DNA from: an uncultured Caulobacter sp.
Lineage (GTDB): Bacteria > Pseudomonadota > Alphaproteobacteria > Caulobacterales > Caulobacteraceae
DNA length: 8,215 nucleotides
Assembly (NCBI GenBank): GCA_937991555.1
Contig: CALKHU010000212.1
Span: forward strand, 1 to 8,215
Direction: 5' to 3'
The position numbers and the translations under genes were made by a program. Of the stretch, positions 5,144 to 8,215 are shown in pieces (the stretch's first letter is position 1; each line of letters opens with the position of its first letter). Below the pieces are notes generated by a model, which ran no database searches, had not been told where the DNA came from, and worked only from the letters and a program-made list of their open reading frames with translations.

Positions 5144-6424
5144 GTGAGCGACATTGAAGAGGCCGGCCTCGCCGCGCGCGAGGCGGCCGTGACCTATCTC
5201 GAAGCGGCCCTGGCGCGGCGCGCGGGGCTGGACGAGGCCTTCGCGGCCCCCGCCTCGGCGCGACTGGACCCGCGCGAGCGCGCCTTCGCGCGCGCCCTGA
5301 CCATGGCGACGCTGCGCCGGCTCGGCCCGATCGACCGCGCCCTGCAGGCGAAGCTGAAGAAGGAGCCGCCCGCGCGGGTGGTCACCCTGCTGCGGCTGGG
5401 CATGGCGCAGCTGTTCTGGATGGGCGTGCCGGACCACGCGGCGGTCTCGACCATCGTCAGCGTCGCCGACCGGACCAGCGCGACGCGGCCCTTCAAGGGC
5501 CTGGTCAACGCCGTGCTGCGCGGCCTGCTGCGCGACGGCCCGCCGCCGGACGACCCCGAGACCCTCGCCCCCGACTGGCTGTTGGCGCGCTGGAAGGCGG
5601 CGTTCGGCGTGGAGGACGCGCGCGCGCTCGCCGCGGTGATCGCCCGCGAGCCGGCCGCGGACCTGTCGGTGAAGGACCCGGCCGACGCCGCCGCGGTGGC
5701 GGCCCTGGTCGAGGGCGAGGTCCTGCCCGGCGGTTCGGTGCGCACCGCACGACGCGGCGATGTCGCCGAATGGCCGGCCTTCGACGAGGGCCGCTGGTGG
5801 GTGCAGGACGCCGGCGCGGCGATCCCGGCCCGGCTCCTGGCGGTCGAACCCGGCCAGACGGCGCTCGACATGTGCGCCGCGCCCGGCGGCAAGACCCTGC
5901 AGCTGGCCGCCGCGGGCGCGCAGGTCGTGGCCGTGGACCGTTCGGCCGAGCGGCTGAAACGGGTCTCCGAGAACCTCGCCCGGCTGAAACTGGAGGCCGA
6001 GATCATCGCCGCCGACGGCGCGACGTGGACGGACGCGCGCCGCTTCGACGTCGTCCTGCTCGATGCGCCCTGCTCGGCGACCGGCACCTTCCGCCGCCAT
6101 CCGGACGTGCTCTGGGCCGCCTCGCCGACCGACATCGCCAAGCTGGCCATGGTGCAGGCGCGGCTGCTCGACAGCGCCGCCGACCGGGTGAAGCCCAGGG
6201 GCCGCCTCGTCTACTGCGTCTGCTCGCTGGAGCCCGAGGAGGGCGAGGAGCAGGTGAAGGCCTTCCTGAAACGCCGCCCGGACTTCGACCTCGTCCCCAT
6301 CGAGCCCGGCGAGGGCGGCGCCCCTGAGGCGTCGGTCGAGAACGGCTGGCTGCGCCTGCTGCCGCATCACCTGCCCGGCGGCGTCGACGGCTTCTTCGCG
6401 GCGAAGCTGGTCAGACGGTTCTAG
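5144..6424 (+). CDS. rsmB: 16S rRNA (cytosine-5) methyltransferase RsmB (Sun/Fmu)
   Basis: A 426-residue SAM-dependent enzyme that in E. coli makes m5C967 of 16S rRNA. The N-terminal NusB-like RNA-binding domain spans about 1-135 (LDPRERAFARALTMATLRR, LLRLGMAQLFWMGVPDHAAV, FKGLVNAVLRGLLR). The methyltransferase domain follows. WVQDAGAAIPARLL lies at 219-232, with SAM motif I DMCAAPGGKT at 242-251. An acidic residue after strand 2 falls in AVDRS (263-267). Motif IV is DAPCSATGTFRRHPDVLW (307-324), with C310, and motif VI is YCVCSLEPEEGEEQV (357-371), with the catalytic C360. Here the common TCS of motif VI is VCS, but both cysteines are kept. Length is normal. The GTG start is preceded by GGGG at 5135-5138, five bases away, and no better in-frame start is seen. 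It lies upstream of rpe across the paired repeat. Confidence 0.96.
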   Translation: MSDIEEAGLAAREAAVTYLEAALARRAGLDEAFAAPASARLDPRERAFARALTMATLRRLGPIDRALQAKLKKEPPARVVTLLRLGMAQLFWMGVPDHAAVSTIVSVADRTSATRPFKGLVNAVLRGLLRDGPPPDDPETLAPDWLLARWKAAFGVEDARALAAVIAREPAADLSVKDPADAAAVAALVEGEVLPGGSVRTARRGDVAEWPAFDEGRWWVQDAGAAIPARLLAVEPGQTALDMCAAPGGKTLQLAAAGAQVVAVDRSAERLKRVSENLARLKLEAEIIAADGATWTDARRFDVVLLDAPCSATGTFRRHPDVLWAASPTDIAKLAMVQARLLDSAADRVKPRGRLVYCVCSLEPEEGEEQVKAFLKRRPDFDLVPIEPGEGGAPEASVENGWLRLLPHHLPGGVDGFFAAKLVRRF

Positions 6425-6432
6425 TTCGGCCC

Positions 6433-6485
6433 GTCGCTCTCCCCGTGGGAGAGCTGTCGCGGCGAAGCCGTGACTGAGTGGGAAG
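6433..6485 (+). repeat. REP-like intergenic repeat unit, copy 1
   Basis: The unit begins with a hairpin head, GCTCTCCC (6436-6443) and GGGAGAGC (6447-6454), an 8-bp stem closed by the three-base loop CGT. It ends with the conserved tail GAGTGGGAAG (6476-6485). Aligned to the reverse complement of 6514-6563, 36 of the 50 positions from 6436 agree, and three more flanking bases (GTC) match. One stem difference is compensatory: G-C at the base of this stem is C-G in the other copy. This is the behaviour of a mobile or dispersed REP-type element rather than chance. Confidence 0.7.
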
Positions 6486-6493
6486 ACCCGACA

Positions 6494-6505
6494 CCAGCCG
6501 GCTGG
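6494..6505. repeat. 12-bp perfect palindrome between the two REP-like copies
   Basis: CCAGCCGGCTGG is self-complementary and lies in the centre of the 28-bp spacer between the two inverted repeat units. Together with the GAGTGGGAAG / CTTCCCACTC arms (6476-6485, 6514-6523) it could form the tip of a long cruciform or RNA hairpin between rsmB and rpe. Confidence 0.6.
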
Positions 6506-6513
6506 CCGCGACG

Positions 6514-6566
6514 CTTCCCACTCCGACCTCTCTGCGCTCGGCCACCTCTCCCGCGGGGAGAGGGAC
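6514..6566 (-). repeat. REP-like intergenic repeat unit, copy 2 (inverted)
   Basis: Read on the minus strand, this copy has the head CCTCTCCC / GGGAGAGG (6556-6563 and 6545-6552), with a three-base loop at 6553-6555, and ends in the same GAGTGGGAAG tail (complement 6514-6523). Its middle part differs most from copy 1. The two units face tail to tail, as in a BIME-type pair. The pair occupies most of the rsmB-rpe gap. As RNA it could block 3'-5' decay of the rsmB message. The rpe ribosome binding site (AGGA, 6627-6630) lies about 60 bases downstream. Confidence 0.7.
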
Positions 6567-6636
6567 TTGTTGCTCGCGACCCAATGGGACGACCCGCCGT
6601 CCTTGTCCCTCCGCGCCCGCGCGGTTAGGACAGGGC

Positions 6637-7296
6637 ATGGCCGCCCCCCTGATCTCTCCATCCATCCTGGCGTCGGATTTCTCGAAGCTCGGCGAGGAAT
6701 GCCGCGCGGTCGAGGCCGCCGGCGCCGACTGGCTGCACATCGACGTCATGGACGGCCATTTCGTGCCCAACATCACCATCGGCCCCGACGTGGTGAAGGC
6801 GCTCAAGCCGCACGTGAAGATCCCGTTCGACGTGCACCTGATGATCGCCCCGGCCGATCCCTACCTGGAGGCCTTCGTGTCGGCCGGCGCGGACATCGTC
6901 AGCATCCATCCCGAGGCCGGGCCGCACCTGCACCGCAGCCTCAAGCGCATCCGCGAACTGGGCGCGAAGGCCGGGGTGGTGTTCAACCCCTCGACGCCGG
7001 TCGAGCAGGTCGAGTGGATCCTCGAGGACATCGACCTGGTGCTGGTCATGACGGTCAACCCGGGCTTCGGCGGCCAGAGCTTCATTCCCGGCCAGCTGCG
7101 CAAGATCGAGCGGCTGCGGAAGATGATCGACGCGGCCGGGCTGGACATCCAGCTCGAGGTCGACGGCGGCGTCACGCCGGTCACCGCGCCGCAGTGCGTC
7201 GCCGCCGGGGCGACGGCGCTGGTCGCCGGCTCGGCCGTCTTCCGGGGCGGGCCCGACGCCTACGCCGCCAACATCGCCGCCCTGAAGGGCGCCTGA
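6637..7296 (+). CDS. rpe: Ribulose-phosphate 3-epimerase
   Basis: Rpe interconverts ribulose 5-phosphate and xylulose 5-phosphate in the pentose phosphate pathway. The 219-residue TIM barrel is full length with every expected motif. These are ISPSILASDFSKLGEE (6-21, with S9), WLHIDVMDGHFVPNITIGP (32-50, with metal ligands H34 and D36 and M38), FDVHLMI (64-70, H67), VMTVNPGFGGQSFI (137-150), EVDGGV (174-179, D176) and VAGSAVF (196-202). D36 and D176 are the acid/base pair of the family, and H34, D36, H67 and D176 bind the metal. AGGA at 6627-6630, six bases ahead, supports the ATG; the open frame reaching back to 6478 only runs through the repeat and is ignored. The next gene begins eight bases after the stop, so the two are probably co-transcribed. 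Confidence 0.97.
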   Translation: MAAPLISPSILASDFSKLGEECRAVEAAGADWLHIDVMDGHFVPNITIGPDVVKALKPHVKIPFDVHLMIAPADPYLEAFVSAGADIVSIHPEAGPHLHRSLKRIRELGAKAGVVFNPSTPVEQVEWILEDIDLVLVMTVNPGFGGQSFIPGQLRKIERLRKMIDAAGLDIQLEVDGGVTPVTAPQCVAAGATALVAGSAVFRGGPDAYAANIAALKGA

Positions 7297-7304
7297 GCGG
7301 AGCC

Positions 7305-8215
7305 GTGGACGCGCCACGCCTGCCCTCGCCGTCGTCCGCCGCCCTCGCCGTGCAGGCCCTGGGCGAGGGCGCGCGCCGGCTGGCGGAACGGGAATGGTTC
7401 GGCACGCCCTTCCACACCCTGGCGATCTCGGGGCCGAAGCCGGACGGCCTGGCCGCCAATCCCCGCGACCTGCGGCCGGTTGAGCCCGAGCGCGGACGCC
7501 GCATCCTCGGCGGGCTGTTCGAGCTCGCCGGCGCCCAGCTGGCCGTCGGACCGCAGGGCGACCCCTTCGACCGCGCCAGCCCGGACCGCCGTTTCGCCGT
7601 CGCCCTGCATCGCATGGGCTGGCTCGGCGACCTGCTGGCCGCGGGCGACGCGGGCCCCAAGACCGGCCTGCGCCTGATCGGCGACTGGCGCCGGGTGTTC
7701 GGCCGCTGGAACGGCTTCTCCTGGGGCCCGGACGTCCTCGAGCGGCGGGTGTTCAATCTCGCCTGCGCCGCCCGCCGCCTGACCCAGCCGGCCTCGGACG
7801 CCGAGCGGGCGACCCTGCTGCTGGACCTCGCGCGCCAGGCCCGCCACCTCGCCCGCATCGGCCAGACGCCGGAACGGTCGCTGGAACGGGCGGTGGTCGT
7901 CGGCGTCGCCGGCTGCGCCCTGGCCGGCGAGGCCGGGGAGCAGCTGATCGACGTCTCGATGGCGAAGCTGAAGCGCGACCTGCCGCAGGTCGTGGCCGCC
8001 GACGGGGTCCATGCCTCGCGCTCGCCCCAGGCCGGGCTGGAGCTCCTGTTCGACCTGCTCACCCTCGACGACGCCCTGCACCAGCGCGGCCAGGCCGGCC
8101 CGGACGAGCTGCCGCGCGCCATCGACCGGCTGAGCGCGGCGACGCGGTTCTTCACCCTGCCCGACGGGCGGCTGGCCGGCTTCCAGGGCGGCGAGGCGTC
8201 GACGGCCCGCCGGGT
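7305..8215 (+). CDS. Heparinase II/III-family protein, N-terminal part (cut by window end)
   Basis: An open frame of 303 codons runs to the right edge without a stop. Recognisable segments of this alphaproteobacterial family are EWFGTPFHTLAISGPKPDGL (30-49), PFDRASPDRRFAVALHRMGWLGDLLA (87-112), the Trp-rich WRRVFGRWNGFSWGPDVLERRVFNLACAARRL (128-159), DGVHASRSPQAGLELLFDLL (233-252) and FFTLPDGRLAGFQGGEA (282-298). They belong to the helical alginate-lyase-like domain; the C-terminal beta domain lies beyond the window. Family members run to about 550-600 residues, so roughly half is present. The chosen start is the GTG at 7305, eight bases after rpe, but its GGAG (7299-7302) is only two bases away, so translation may be coupled to rpe termination or begin elsewhere; a GTG at 7350 is an alternative. 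No signal peptide is visible. The true substrate is unknown; the name reflects fold, not proven heparin cleavage. Confidence 0.88.
   Translation, partial: MDAPRLPSPSSAALAVQALGEGARRLAEREWFGTPFHTLAISGPKPDGLAANPRDLRPVEPERGRRILGGLFELAGAQLAVGPQGDPFDRASPDRRFAVALHRMGWLGDLLAAGDAGPKTGLRLIGDWRRVFGRWNGFSWGPDVLERRVFNLACAARRLTQPASDAERATLLLDLARQARHLARIGQTPERSLERAVVVGVAGCALAGEAGEQLIDVSMAKLKRDLPQVVAADGVHASRSPQAGLELLFDLLTLDDALHQRGQAGPDELPRAIDRLSAATRFFTLPDGRLAGFQGGEASTARR

Noticed and set aside
4412..6661. 749-codon open frame on the minus strand across rsmB
   Set aside because: It lies antisense to rsmB and both membrane-protein genes, its product is Arg/Gly/Ala-rich without any motif, and such frames are expected opposite high-GC coding DNA.
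7181..8155. 324-codon minus-strand frame opposite rpe and the heparinase-like gene
   Set aside because: Shadow of the heparinase-like frame; Arg/Ser/Pro-rich translation with no domain, while the plus-strand frame matches a known family throughout.

Overview
The window is GC-rich chromosomal DNA (coding third positions almost all G or C) that reads like an alphaproteobacterium of the Caulobacterales type (Caulobacter, Phenylobacterium, Brevundimonas relatives). The support is the alphaproteobacterial DUF1674/SDHAF4 protein, the order rsmB, rpe, heparinase II/III-like gene, and hairpin-rich intergenic repeats. The genus assignment is inference. There are no tRNA or rRNA genes, CRISPR arrays, transposases or phage genes. 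Coding density is high, and the longest non-coding gap (about 210 bp, 6425-6636) is filled by a paired REP-like repeat.

Left part (1-2191): a minus-strand gene appears to begin at position 10, with a GGAGG ribosome binding site at 17-21, and runs off the left edge. Facing away from it is an Rrf2-family regulator (178-606), and a perfect 9-bp inverted repeat lies between them, an arrangement typical of local autoregulation. Next come a classical short-chain dehydrogenase (691-1491) and, converging on it with one base between the stops, a MarC-family membrane protein (complement 1493-2191).

Middle part (2249-4157): pyrF (orotidine 5'-phosphate decarboxylase) diverges from marC and converges on a secreted Gly/Tyr/Pro/Cys-rich protein of unknown function (complement 2953-3828). 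The stops of those two genes share one CTAG. Upstream on the minus strand is a small DUF1674 (SDHAF4-like, succinate dehydrogenase assembly factor) gene.

Right part (4248-8215): a plus-strand run of five genes. The first two are tandem paralogous four-helix membrane proteins with an AHAHLNLLG motif that recalls helix II of heme-copper oxidase subunit I. They are followed by rsmB (16S rRNA m5C methyltransferase), rpe (ribulose-phosphate 3-epimerase) and the first 303 codons of a heparinase II/III-family protein cut by the right edge. The rsmB-rpe gap carries two copies of a ~50-bp REP-like unit in inverted orientation around a 12-bp palindrome.

Most of the window is ordinary housekeeping DNA. 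The items most worth a second look are the tandem AHAHLNLLG membrane-protein pair, the cysteine-pair secreted protein, the Rrf2 divergent control region and the paired repeat.
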